Assembly (NCBI RefSeq): GCF_001742745.1
Contig: NZ_MJAK01000001.1
Span: forward strand, 62,001-126,000
DNA from: Curtobacterium sp. ER1/6
GTDB lineage: Bacteria; Actinomycetota; Actinomycetes; Actinomycetales; Microbacteriaceae
Reading direction: 5' to 3'
DNA: 64,000 nucleotides
Below the pieces are notes generated by a model. That model had not been told where the DNA came from and searched no databases. It was given only the letters and a program-made list of their open reading frames with translations. The position numbers and the translations under genes are program-made. Shown one piece after another: positions 52,701 to 60,772 of the stretch. Each line of letters starts with the position of its first letter. Position 1 is the first letter of the stretch.

Positions 52701-53469
52701 GGTCCTCGTAGGCGGAGAGGAACTGTCCGAAGGTCAGGGTCTCGGCACGCTTGATGCTCGGCACGAGGAGGGAGCGGGTGCCGTCCTTCTTGGGGACGTC
52801 GATCGCGATGCCGAGGTTCACGTGCGCGGGCGTGACGACGAAGGGCTTGCCGTCGCGCTCCTCGTAGGAGACGTTCTGGCTCGGGAAGTCCTTGAGCGCC
52901 TCGACCATCGCCCAGCCGATCAGGTGCGTGAACGAGATCTTGCCGCCGCGGGCCCGACGCAGGTGGTTGTTGACGACGATCCGGTTGTCGATCATCAGCT
53001 TCGCGGGGATGGTCCGCACGCTCGTCGCGGTCGGCACCGTGAGCGAGGCGTCCATGTTCGACGCGAGGGTCTTCGCCATGCCCCGGAGCGGGGTCGCGAC
53101 GTCCTCGTGGGTCTCCTCGTGGTCGTCCGCGGCGTCGTTCGCCTCGGCCGGGATCGGCTGCGGCGTCGGCTGGCGGGACGTGGTCCGCGCCTGGATCGAC
53201 CCGGCGGGCTTCGCCTCGGCCGGGGCGTCACCGGTCGCGGGCTGCTGCGTGGTCGACTGCGTCTGCTCGGTCGACTGCTGAGCCGGTGCCGACGGGGCTG
53301 CCGGAGCACCGGCGGCCTGGGAGCGGTGGTAGCTCTCGAGGACCGGCCACCAGGACTCGTCCACGGAGTGCTTGTCGGCGACGTACTGCTCGTACAGCTC
53401 GTCGACGAGCCACTCGTTCGCCCCGAATTCGCCCGCGGTCTCGTCCGTACCCGTCGTCTGGCTCGACAC
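49729..53469 (-). CDS. kgd: Multifunctional 2-oxoglutarate metabolism enzyme
   Basis: TCA-cycle protein of 1246 residues that fuses a succinyltransferase-like domain to a thiamine-dependent 2-oxoglutarate dehydrogenase E1, as in Mycobacterium and Corynebacterium. Order: [29 protein letters not shown] (N-terminal segment), Ala/Pro/Gln linker, the acyltransferase domain with [16 protein letters not shown], then E1 with [38 protein letters not shown] and [23 protein letters not shown]. There is no lipoyl domain. The ATG at 53469 is the start of the conserved N-terminus. Confidence 0.97.
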   Translation of the reverse strand: [1246 protein letters not shown]

Positions 53470-53665
53470 AGCCGATCGCCCACTCTCCGTCGATAGATGC
53501 TCGTGTGTGTCGTGCGGGCAGCCCTGCCGCGCACTGGACGTCAGCCTAGCCGCTCGGCCGTGACCGTTCGGTGACCGTCGACGCGTGCCGCCGGTCCCGT
53601 CGTCGTCCGCGCGTGTCGCCCGCCGACGGCCGGGGATGGACGGCTGCCGGGGCCCCCGGGAGCCG

Positions 53666-53681
53666 TACAGTTGTGGGCATG
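53666..53681 (+). promoter_or_regulatory. Leaderless promoter element of guaB1
   Basis: TACAGT (53666-53671), seven bases, then ATG at 53679, with no Shine-Dalgarno sequence. Confidence 0.5.
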
Positions 53682-55118
53682 AGGTTCTACGAGACGCGGC
53701 CGACGCACGACCTGACCTACTCCGACGTCTTCCTCGTCCCGAGCCGCTCCGGCGTGACGAGCCGCTTCGACGTGGACCTCGCGACGAACGACGGCACGGG
53801 AGCGACGATCCCGATCGTCAGCGCCAACATGAACTCGGTGACCGGGCCGCGCCTCGCCGCCACCCTGGCCCGTCGCGGCGGACTGGGCGTGCTGCCGCAG
53901 GACATGCACCTGCAGGACCTCGCCGCCGCCATCCGGTGGGTCAAGGAGCAGCCGGTCGACTTCGACACCGCCTACGACATGGGCGCCGACACCACGGTGT
54001 CCGAGGCGCTCGAGCAGCTGCTGCCGGTCGCCGGTCGCGGGGTCGTCGTGCGTGACGCGGCGGGGGAGTACCTCGGCTGCGTCCCGGCGGCCCGCCTCGG
54101 CACCGCCGGTGCGGACGCCGTGCTCGGGGACCTGCTGCACGGTGCGTCCACCGCGATCGACGCGGACGACGCCGGCACCGCGCGGCACGTGTACGACGTG
54201 CTCTCGGCGGCCGAGGTCGACTTCGCCCCGGTGGTGCGCCACGGCCGGGTCGTCGGCACCACGAGCCAGACGAGCGCGATCCGCTCGGACATCTACACGC
54301 CCGCCGTCGACGGCGAGGGGCGCCTCCGCGTCGCGGCCGCGGTCGGCATCAACGGCGACGTCGCCGCGAAGGCGAAGGCCCTCGCCGCGGCCGGTGTCGA
54401 CGTCCTCGTCCTCGACACCGCGCACGGCCACCAGGAGGGCATGCTCCGTGCCCTCCGCACGGTGTCCGCGCTCGGCCTCGGCCTGCCGATCGTCGCCGGG
54501 AACGTCGTCACCGCGGACGCCGTCGCACACCTCGTCGACGCCGGCGCGAGCATCATCAAGGTCGGTGTCGGCCCGGGCGCCATGTGCACGACGCGCATGA
54601 TGACCGCGGTCGGACGCCCGCAGTTCTCCGCCGTGCTCGAGACCGCGGCGGCCGCGCGGTCGCTCGGCGCCCACGTGTGGGCCGACGGTGGCGTGCGCTA
54701 CCCGCGTGACGTCGCACTCGCCCTGGCCGCCGGCGCCTCGGCGGTGATGATCGGCTCGTGGTTCGCCGGCACGCTCGAGGCACCCGGGGTGCTCCGCCGC
54801 GACGCCGCGGGCAAGGCGTACAAGGAGAGCTGGGGCATGGCGTCCGCGAAGGCCGTGCGCGAGCGCTTCGAGCGGCTCGACCCGTACGAGCGGGCGCGCA
54901 AGGCGCTCTTCGCCGAGGGCATCTCGTCGTCGACGATCTACCTCGACCCGGAGCGCCCGAGCGTCGAGGACCTGCTCGACATGATCACCACGGGCATCCG
55001 CAGCTCGGCGACGTACGCCGGCGCCTCGTCGCTGCACGAGTTCGCCGAGCGCGCGCTCGTCGGCATCCAGTCGGCCGCCGGCTACGAGGAGGGCAAGCCC
55101 CTCCCCGTGAGCTGGTAG
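53679..55118 (+). CDS. guaB1: GuaB1-family IMP dehydrogenase-related protein
   Basis: TIM-barrel protein of 479 residues. It starts MRFYETRPTHDLTYSDVFLVPSRSG, has a CBS-pair insertion (about 95-210), the loop IIKVGVGPGAMCTTRMMTAVG with the catalytic Cys, and GAHVWADGGVRYPRDVALALAAGASAVMIGSWFAG. This is the actinobacterial GuaB1 group, shown in mycobacteria to act as GMP reductase and not as IMP dehydrogenase. It therefore probably returns GMP to IMP. Confidence 0.92.
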   Translation: MRFYETRPTHDLTYSDVFLVPSRSGVTSRFDVDLATNDGTGATIPIVSANMNSVTGPRLAATLARRGGLGVLPQDMHLQDLAAAIRWVKEQPVDFDTAYDMGADTTVSEALEQLLPVAGRGVVVRDAAGEYLGCVPAARLGTAGADAVLGDLLHGASTAIDADDAGTARHVYDVLSAAEVDFAPVVRHGRVVGTTSQTSAIRSDIYTPAVDGEGRLRVAAAVGINGDVAAKAKALAAAGVDVLVLDTAHGHQEGMLRALRTVSALGLGLPIVAGNVVTADAVAHLVDAGASIIKVGVGPGAMCTTRMMTAVGRPQFSAVLETAAAARSLGAHVWADGGVRYPRDVALALAAGASAVMIGSWFAGTLEAPGVLRRDAAGKAYKESWGMASAKAVRERFERLDPYERARKALFAEGISSSTIYLDPERPSVEDLLDMITTGIRSSATYAGASSLHEFAERALVGIQSAAGYEEGKPLPVSW

Positions 55119-55142
55119 CGCGCGCGGTCTCCGCGCCGGTAC

Positions 55143-55207
55143 GCGAGACTCGGCTCGGCGGACGCTTTCGCGGTCTGGCCGCCGCGAAGGAGTCCGCCTG
55201 GCCGAGT
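55143..55207 (+). terminator. Long imperfect hairpin after guaB1
   Basis: About 20-bp outer arms CGAGACTCGGC...GCGGAC and GTCCGC...GCCGAGTCTCG with two central mismatches, enclosing an inner CTTTCGCGG / CCGCGAAG stem. A GGGAGGC hairpin follows directly, so the gene has two stacked hairpins. Confidence 0.75.
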
Positions 55208-55224
55208 CTCGGCCTGGACCGCGG

Positions 55225-55270
55225 ACGGACGGGAGGCGCGGTGCCAGCTGACACCGCGCCTCCCGTCCGT
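55225..55270. terminator. GGGAGGC hairpin, copy 5 (convergent genes)
   Basis: Perfect 19-bp stem (55225-55243 with 55252-55270), then partly paired CCAGCTGA. Eight bases before the stop of the convergent CNNM gene. Confidence 0.88.
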
Positions 55271-55277
55271 GGTCGGT

Positions 55278-56372
55278 CTAGCGCCGTCGGGTCGCGTCCT
55301 CGACGGTGCCGACGAGCTCCTCGAGGATGTCCTCGAGGAACAGCACGCCGACGGTACGGCCGTCCGCGTCGAACGCCCGCGCCACGTGCCGCCCGGCTGC
55401 CCGCATGGTCGCCAGGGCGTCCTCGAGGTCCATGTCCGTGTACAGCGAGATGAGCTGCCGGATGCGCTTCGGCGGGACCGGCACGTCGAACTCGTCGGGC
55501 CGCAGGTCGATGACGTCCTTGACGTGCACGTAGCCCGTCGGATCGCCGTCCTCGGCGACGAGGACGTACCGCGAGAAGCCGCGCTGGGCGACGGCCCGCT
55601 CGACGTCCTCGGGGGTGGCGTCCTCCGGCAGGGTGACGAGGTCGGACATCGGCACGGCGACGTCGCGGACCTTCTTCTCCGTGAACTCGAACGCCATCGC
55701 GAGCTTGCCGTCGTCGGTCAGGGTGCCCTCGCGACGCGACTGCTCGACGATCGTCTGGACCTCCTCGACCGTGAAGGCGCTGACGGCCTCGTCCTTCGGC
55801 TCGACCTTGAAGAGGCGCAGGACGCCGTTCGCGACCGAGTTGAGGCCGACGACGACCCAGTGCAGGCCGTGGCCGATGTACCAGAGCGCCGGGACGAGCA
55901 CGAGTGCGGCGCGGTCCGGCATCGAGAACGAGATGTTCTTCGGGACCATCTCGCCGAACACCACGTGCAGGAACGACACGAGCAGCAGCGTGAAGACGAA
56001 CGCGACGATCCCGATGACCTCGACGCTCCAGCCGGTCAGGCCGAGCGGGACCTCGAGCAGGTGGTGGATCGCCGGCTCCGACACGTTCAGGATGAGGAGC
56101 GAGCAGACCGTGATGCCGAGCTGCGTCGTGGCGAGCATGCGCGTGGCGTGCTCCATCGCCCAGAGCGTCATCTGCGCCGCCTTCGACCCGGCCTCGGCGC
56201 GGGGCTCGATCTGCGACCGACGGGCCGAGATCACGGCGAACTCCGCGGCGACGAAGAACGCGTTGCCGAGCAGCAGGACGACGAGCCAGAAGATGCCCCA
56301 CCAGTCGGAACCGGCGGGACCGGACTCACCGGCGGCGAGGACCAGGCCGTCGTGCACGGACGCGGCGCTCAT
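55278..56372 (-). CDS. CNNM/CorC-family membrane protein (second of pair)
   Basis: Product of 364 residues: the CNNM transmembrane domain (WWGIFWLVVLLLGNAFFVAAEFAVISARRSQIE, VVFGEMVPKNISFSMP) followed by two CBS repeats (VAVPMSDLVTLPEDATPEDVERAVAQRGFSRYVLV and YTDMDLEDALATMRAAGRHVA). Unlike its upstream neighbour it lacks the C-terminal CorC/HlyC domain. Family members handle Mg or Co efflux. The ATG at 56372 overlaps the stop of the first gene (ATGA). Confidence 0.9.
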   Translation of the reverse strand: MSAASVHDGLVLAAGESGPAGSDWWGIFWLVVLLLGNAFFVAAEFAVISARRSQIEPRAEAGSKAAQMTLWAMEHATRMLATTQLGITVCSLLILNVSEPAIHHLLEVPLGLTGWSVEVIGIVAFVFTLLLVSFLHVVFGEMVPKNISFSMPDRAALVLVPALWYIGHGLHWVVVGLNSVANGVLRLFKVEPKDEAVSAFTVEEVQTIVEQSRREGTLTDDGKLAMAFEFTEKKVRDVAVPMSDLVTLPEDATPEDVERAVAQRGFSRYVLVAEDGDPTGYVHVKDVIDLRPDEFDVPVPPKRIRQLISLYTDMDLEDALATMRAAGRHVARAFDADGRTVGVLFLEDILEELVGTVEDATRRR

Positions 56373-57754
56373 CGGGAGCCTTCCTTCGTGGCGGGGATGA
56401 TGATCCCGGTGGCCGGGCGCTGCGCGGTGGCGGTGCTGCCGGTCGGCGTCGGGTCGGGGTGGGTCGGGGTCCAGCGGATGCGGTCGACACGGCGGCCGTC
56501 GAGCCGTTCGACGCGGAACACGCCGTCCTCGAGGGCGACCTCGTCGCCGACCACGGGCAGTCGACCGAGCGTCGACATCACGAAGCCGCCGACGGTCTCG
56601 TAGGGGCCGTCCTCGGGGACGGTGACGCCCGCGCGGTCGGCCAGTTCGTCCGGGCGCAGCAGGCCCGGGAACGTCAGCCACCCGCGGGACCGCACGACGT
56701 CGATGCGCGCGCGGTCGTGCTCGTCGGACACCTCGCCGACGATCTCCTCGACGAGGTCCTCGAGCGTGACGACCCCGGCGGTGCCGCCGTACTCGTCGAC
56801 GACGATCACCATCTGGTAGCCGCGGCTGCGGACCTCGGCCAGCAGGGTGTCGCCCGGCATCGTCTCGGGGACGCGCTCCGCCTCGGTCATGAGCGCGCCG
56901 ACCGGCACCTCCGGGCGCTTCTCGCGCGGGACCGCGACGGCCTGCTTGACGTGCACGATGCCGACGACGTCGTCCGCGTCCTCCTCGATGACCGGGAAGC
57001 GGCTGAAGCCGGTGCGGCGGGCGAGGGCGACGACGTCCTCGGCCGACTCGGACACGCGGATCGTGGAGAGCCGCGGGCGCGGCGTCATCACGTCGCTGGC
57101 GCTCAGCTCGGAGAACGCGATGGTGCGCTGCAGCAGCGTCGCGGTGTCCTGTTCGAGCGACCCCTCGGACGCCGAGCGACGCAGGAGGGAGCTGAGCTCC
57201 TCGGCGCTCCGGGCACCGGACAGCTCCTCCTGGGGCTCGATGCCCATCGAGCGGAGGACGGCGTTCGCGGTGCCGTTGAGCAGGGCCACGGCGGGTTTGA
57301 ACACGGTGGTGAACGCGATCTGCAGCGGGACCACGAGCTTCGCGGTCTGCAGGGGGAGCGCGAGCGCGAAGTTCTTCGGCACGAGCTCACCGAGGATCAT
57401 CGACAGCAGCGTCGCGATGACGAGCGCGACGATCGAGCCGACGGTCTCGACGATCGCCTCGGGCAGGTCGAGCGCGAGGAACGGGGCCTCGAGCAGCGTC
57501 GCGATCGACGGCTCCAGCAGGTAGCCCGTGAGCAGGGTCGTCAGCGTGATGCCGAGCTGGGCGCTCGACAGGTGCGTCGAGGTGACCTTCAGCGCGCCGA
57601 TGACGGGGGACAGGCCGGACTCGCCGCGGTCGCGTCGGGCCTCGACCTCGGCGCGGTCGAGGTTGACGAGCGCGAACTCCGAGGCGACGAACACGCCGGT
57701 GCCGAGGGTCAGCAGGATGCCGCCGACCAGCATGACGACGTCGATGGGACTCAT
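56369..57754 (-). CDS. CNNM/CorC-family membrane protein (first of pair)
   Basis: Product of 461 residues with the CNNM domain ([72 protein letters not shown]), two CBS repeats ([40 protein letters not shown]) and the C-terminal CorC_HlyC domain ([43 protein letters not shown]). GGGAGGTGGAG precedes the ATG. It forms a coupled pair with the following shorter paralogue; the two may form a heteromer (inference). Confidence 0.92.
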   Translation of the reverse strand: MSPIDVVMLVGGILLTLGTGVFVASEFALVNLDRAEVEARRDRGESGLSPVIGALKVTSTHLSSAQLGITLTTLLTGYLLEPSIATLLEAPFLALDLPEAIVETVGSIVALVIATLLSMILGELVPKNFALALPLQTAKLVVPLQIAFTTVFKPAVALLNGTANAVLRSMGIEPQEELSGARSAEELSSLLRRSASEGSLEQDTATLLQRTIAFSELSASDVMTPRPRLSTIRVSESAEDVVALARRTGFSRFPVIEEDADDVVGIVHVKQAVAVPREKRPEVPVGALMTEAERVPETMPGDTLLAEVRSRGYQMVIVVDEYGGTAGVVTLEDLVEEIVGEVSDEHDRARIDVVRSRGWLTFPGLLRPDELADRAGVTVPEDGPYETVGGFVMSTLGRLPVVGDEVALEDGVFRVERLDGRRVDRIRWTPTHPDPTPTGSTATAQRPATGIIIPATKEGSR

Positions 57755-57910
57755 TCTCCACCTCCCGGCGCACGGGAGGAGGGGCTGCTCACCGAGTGAG
57801 CGCCGGATGAGTGGGAAGGCGAAGAGGAATTCGGAGGATCGTCCACAGTGAGGAACATGGTAGCGGCTGGAGGCAGGGGAAGCCGAGAGGACGTACAGGA
57901 GACGACCCGC

Positions 57911-57946
57911 GCCTCCCGTCCGGTGCGGTGACGGCGGACGGGAGGC
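57911..57946. terminator. GGGAGGC hairpin, copy 6 (inverted arms)
   Basis: Twelve-bp stem GCCTCCCGTCCG / CGGACGGGAGGC (57911-57922 with 57935-57946). Arm order is opposite to the other copies. It is 25 bases after the Old Yellow Enzyme stop (minus strand). Confidence 0.75.
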
Positions 57947-57970
57947 ACTGGTCGGGCCGCGCGGACCGGC

Positions 57971-59053
57971 CTACGCCGTGACGCGGGCCCGGTGGTACTG
58001 CTGCGGTTCGTAGTCGAGGGCGACGCCGAGCTCGGCGGCTGCGCGCAGCGCGAACGACGGGTCGCGGAGGAACTCGCGCCCGACCATCACGACGTCGGCC
58101 TGCCCGGTCGCCACGACCTGCTCGGCCTGGAACGCGGTGGAGATCATCCCGACCGCGATGGTGCCGATGCCGGCCTCGCGGCGGACGGTCTCGGCGAAGG
58201 GCACCTGGTAGCCGGGTCCGACCGGGATCGCCGCCCGCGCGACGTTGCCGCCGGTCGAGACGTCGGCGAGGTCGGCGCCGTGCTCGGCGGCCCAGCGGGC
58301 GACCTGCACGACCTCGTCGACCGTCAGGCCGCCGTCGGTCCAGTCGGTCGCCGAGAAGCGGACGACCACCGGGAAGCCCTCGCCGACCTCGGCGCGGACC
58401 GCGTCGACCGTCTCGAGGAGCGCACGCGCCCGGTTCTCGAGCGAGCCGCCGTAGCCGTCCGTGCGGTGGTTGCTCAGGGGCGAGAGGAACTGGTGGAGCA
58501 GGTAGCCGTGGGCTGCGTGCAGCTCGACGAGGTCGAAGCCGGCCTCGACGGCGCGGCGCGCGGCGGCAGCGAAGGCCAGTGCGACGACGCGGATGTCCTC
58601 GGGTTCGAGCTCGCGCGGGGTGGCGTACCCGTCGAAGGCCGCGGCGGACGGGGCGACGGTCTGCCAGCCGCCCTCGGACGCGGGGACGCTGCCCTGCACG
58701 TCGTTCCACGGGCGGTACGTCGAGGCCTTGCGCCCGGCGTGCGCGAGCTGGATGCCCGCGGCGGCGCCCTGCGCGTGCAGGAAGTCGACGATCGGCCGGA
58801 AGGCGTCGCGCTGCTCGTCGTTCCACAGCCCGACGTCCTGCGGCGTGATCCGGCCCTCGGGCACGACGCCCGCGGCCTCGACCACCACCGCGCCTGCGCC
58901 GCCCTTGGCGAACCCGCCGAGGTGCACGAGGTGCCACGCCGTCGGGACCCCGTCCTGCTGCTCGACCGAGTACTGGCACATCGGCGAGACCCAGAGTCGG
59001 TTGCGGACGGTGAGGTCGCGGATCGTGATGGGTTCGAACAGGGCGTGCGTCAC
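57971..59053 (-). CDS. Old Yellow Enzyme (YqjM/NamA-like ene-reductase)
   Basis: FMN-dependent NADPH:enone oxidoreductase of 360 residues. It has SPMCQYS with the Cys that tunes FMN in YqjM-type enzymes, QLAHAGRKAS, VELHAAHGYLLHQFLSPLSNHRTDGYGGSLENRARALLE and VVMVGREFLRDPSFALRAA. It reduces activated alkenes such as unsaturated aldehydes. The GTG at 59053 overlaps the HAD gene stop, so the two are cotranscribed. Confidence 0.94.
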   Translation of the reverse strand: MTHALFEPITIRDLTVRNRLWVSPMCQYSVEQQDGVPTAWHLVHLGGFAKGGAGAVVVEAAGVVPEGRITPQDVGLWNDEQRDAFRPIVDFLHAQGAAAGIQLAHAGRKASTYRPWNDVQGSVPASEGGWQTVAPSAAAFDGYATPRELEPEDIRVVALAFAAAARRAVEAGFDLVELHAAHGYLLHQFLSPLSNHRTDGYGGSLENRARALLETVDAVRAEVGEGFPVVVRFSATDWTDGGLTVDEVVQVARWAAEHGADLADVSTGGNVARAAIPVGPGYQVPFAETVRREAGIGTIAVGMISTAFQAEQVVATGQADVVMVGREFLRDPSFALRAAAELGVALDYEPQQYHRARVTA

Positions 59054-59688
59054 GCGGGTGCTCCTTCGGCGGTCCGTGCCGCCAGCTCCTGCAGGAAGGT
59101 CCGCAGCGCGGTCGGCGACGTGTAGTGGTGGCCGACCGCCCCGATCGCGTCCGCGCCGGCGGCGTTCTCGGCCCTGTTGTCGACGAACACCATCTGCTCG
59201 GGCGTGATTCCCAGCCGCTCGCACGTGGTGCGGTAGACGGACGGGTCGGGCTTGAGGACGTGCTCCTCCGCGCTCACGACGACCGTCTCGAACAGCGAGC
59301 CCATCGGCGATCGCCGGTAGGGGTCCCCGAAGTCGAAGCCGGCGTTCGAGAGCATCGCCAGGCGCGTCCCGGCGTCGTGGAGCTCCTCCACGACCGCCAG
59401 GGTCTCCGGCTCGACCTCGAACCACCCCGTGAAGTCGACCGCCCAGAAGCGGTGGATGTCGGTGACCGTCCAGCTGCGCCCGGTCCGGGCACCGATGGCC
59501 CGCCAGTAGTCGAGGACCGACAGGTCGCCGCGGTCCAGGTCGTGCCGGCGCTCCCGGTAGACGGGCAGCAGCTCGTCTGCCGGCACCCCGGTCATCGCGA
59601 CGAGGGTGTCCCACGCGCCGTGCGGTGTCCTGCTGATCACCTCGCCGTAGTCGAAGACCACCACGCGACCGGGCAGGAACAGGCTCAT
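59050..59688 (-). CDS. HAD-superfamily hydrolase (subfamily IA-like)
   Basis: Product of 212 residues. Motif I is VVVFDYGEV (nucleophile Asp13; the residue two places on is Gly and not Asp, as in some epoxide-hydrolase-N-terminal-like HADs). Motif II is LAMLSNAG, Lys is in EEHVLKPDPSVY, and motif IV is MVFVDNRAENAAGADAIG. The substrate is unknown. ATG 59688 lies seven bases after minus-strand TACGGT and has no ribosome-binding site. Confidence 0.9.
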   Translation of the reverse strand: MSLFLPGRVVVFDYGEVISRTPHGAWDTLVAMTGVPADELLPVYRERRHDLDRGDLSVLDYWRAIGARTGRSWTVTDIHRFWAVDFTGWFEVEPETLAVVEELHDAGTRLAMLSNAGFDFGDPYRRSPMGSLFETVVVSAEEHVLKPDPSVYRTTCERLGITPEQMVFVDNRAENAAGADAIGAVGHHYTSPTALRTFLQELAARTAEGAPA

Positions 59689-59695
59689 GCGCTCC

Positions 59696-59705
59696 ACCGT
59701 AACGT
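59696..59705. promoter_or_regulatory. Overlapping divergent -10 hexamers
   Basis: Minus-strand TACGGT (59701-59696) serves the HAD gene and plus-strand TAACGT (59700-59705) serves nnrD. They share two base pairs. Each is followed by exactly seven bases and a start codon (ATG 59688, GTG 59713). Confidence 0.6.
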
Positions 59706-59712
59706 GGCGGTC

Positions 59713-60573
59713 GTGAACGACTCCGTCCCCTTCGCCCCCGCCGACGCCGCCGCCTGGACCACCGCCCCGCACGGCGAGTCCACCAAGTACCGACGCGGGG
59801 TCCTCGGCGTCGCGACCGGCTCGGACCGCTACCCCGGCGCCGCCGTCATGGGCGTCGACGCCGCCGTCCACACCGGCGTCGGGATGGTCCGCTACGTCGG
59901 TCCCGCACGAGCGACCGACCACGTGCTGCACCGGCGCCCCGAGGTGGTCTCGGGCACGGGCCGCGTGCAGACCTGGCTCGTCGGGTCGGGGATCTCCGCC
60001 GGATCGCTCGGGGAGCTCGACCCGGCGACGGCGGCCGCGTTCGGGCACGCGTCGGACGACGGGGTCCCCGTCGTGGTCGACGCCGGCGCGATCCCGCTCG
60101 TCGACCTCGGGCCGCTCGCGGTGCTGACCCCGCACGCGGGGGAGCTCGCGCCCGTGCTCGGCACGTCGCGCGAGGACGTCGAGGCGGACCCGGCGGCAGC
60201 GGCGCTCCGCGCGGCCGAGCGCACCGGGAGCGTCGTGCTGCTGAAGGGGTCGGCGACGCACGTGGCGACCCCGGACGGCTCGGTGCGGCTCGTGGCGACC
60301 TCGGCGACGCCGTGGCTCGCCGCCGCGGGTGCCGGTGACGTGCTCGGCGGGGTGCTCGGCGCGCTCGTGGCGACGCGGCAGGGCGCCGCCGAGGCCGACG
60401 GGTCGTCGCTGTCGCCGTCGGACCTGGCGCACCTCGCCGCCTCGGCTGCGGTCGTGCACGGGCTGGCGGCGCGACGGGCGTCCCGCGGCGGGCCGTTCAC
60501 GATGACGGCGCTGATCGAGCAGCTGCCCGGTGTGGTGCGGGACCTCGTCGTCGAGGGCGACGCGCGGGGGTAG
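59713..60573 (+). CDS. nnrD: ADP-dependent NAD(P)H-hydrate dehydratase
   Basis: Repairs damaged NAD(P)H by dehydrating the S-hydrate; ribokinase-like fold. The 286-residue product has STKYRRGVLGVATGSDRYPGAAVMGVDAAVHTGVGMVRY, AVLTPHAGELAPVLGTS, VVLLKGSATHVATPDG and the ADP-site AAAGAGDVLGGVLGAL. It lacks the N-terminal epimerase (NnrE) domain found in fused forms. GTG 59713 is preferred over GTG 59704 because 59704 lies inside the -10 hexamer. Confidence 0.92.
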   Translation: MNDSVPFAPADAAAWTTAPHGESTKYRRGVLGVATGSDRYPGAAVMGVDAAVHTGVGMVRYVGPARATDHVLHRRPEVVSGTGRVQTWLVGSGISAGSLGELDPATAAAFGHASDDGVPVVVDAGAIPLVDLGPLAVLTPHAGELAPVLGTSREDVEADPAAAALRAAERTGSVVLLKGSATHVATPDGSVRLVATSATPWLAAAGAGDVLGGVLGALVATRQGAAEADGSSLSPSDLAHLAASAAVVHGLAARRASRGGPFTMTALIEQLPGVVRDLVVEGDARG

Positions 60574-60602
60574 CGCGCGGCGCGGAGTGCGGCGCAGGGT
60601 CT

Positions 60603-60640
60603 GCGACGTCGCGCGCGTCGATCGACACGTGCGGTGTCGC
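60603..60640. repeat. 38-bp palindromic element, copy 2
   Basis: GCGAC-N6-CGCGTCGATCGACACG-N6-GTCGC, with the same arms and 16-bp core as the copy at 7134-7171. It starts 71 bp before copy 3. Confidence 0.85.
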
Positions 60641-60673
60641 ACGGTGCGTGCGCACATGGTTCGTGCGCATGGT

Positions 60674-60711
60674 CCGACGTGACACGCGTCGATCGACGCG
60701 TGTCATGTCGT
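60674..60711. repeat. 38-bp palindromic element, copy 3
   Basis: Variant with core CGCGTCGATCGACGCG. The inner 26 bp (60680-60705) are a perfect palindrome. The outer arms are CCGAC and GTCGT, so less conserved than in copies 1 and 2. Confidence 0.85.
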
Positions 60712-60726
60712 GTCGGTGTCCGCTCA

Positions 60727-60772
60727 CCGGACGGGAGGCGCGGGGCGGACCGGTGACGCGCCTCCCGTCCGG
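60727..60772. terminator. GGGAGGC hairpin, copy 7 (convergent genes)
   Basis: Perfect 15-bp stem CCGGACGGGAGGCGC / GCGCCTCCCGTCCGG (60727-60741 with 60758-60772) between nnrD and the convergent YceI-like gene. Confidence 0.88.
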
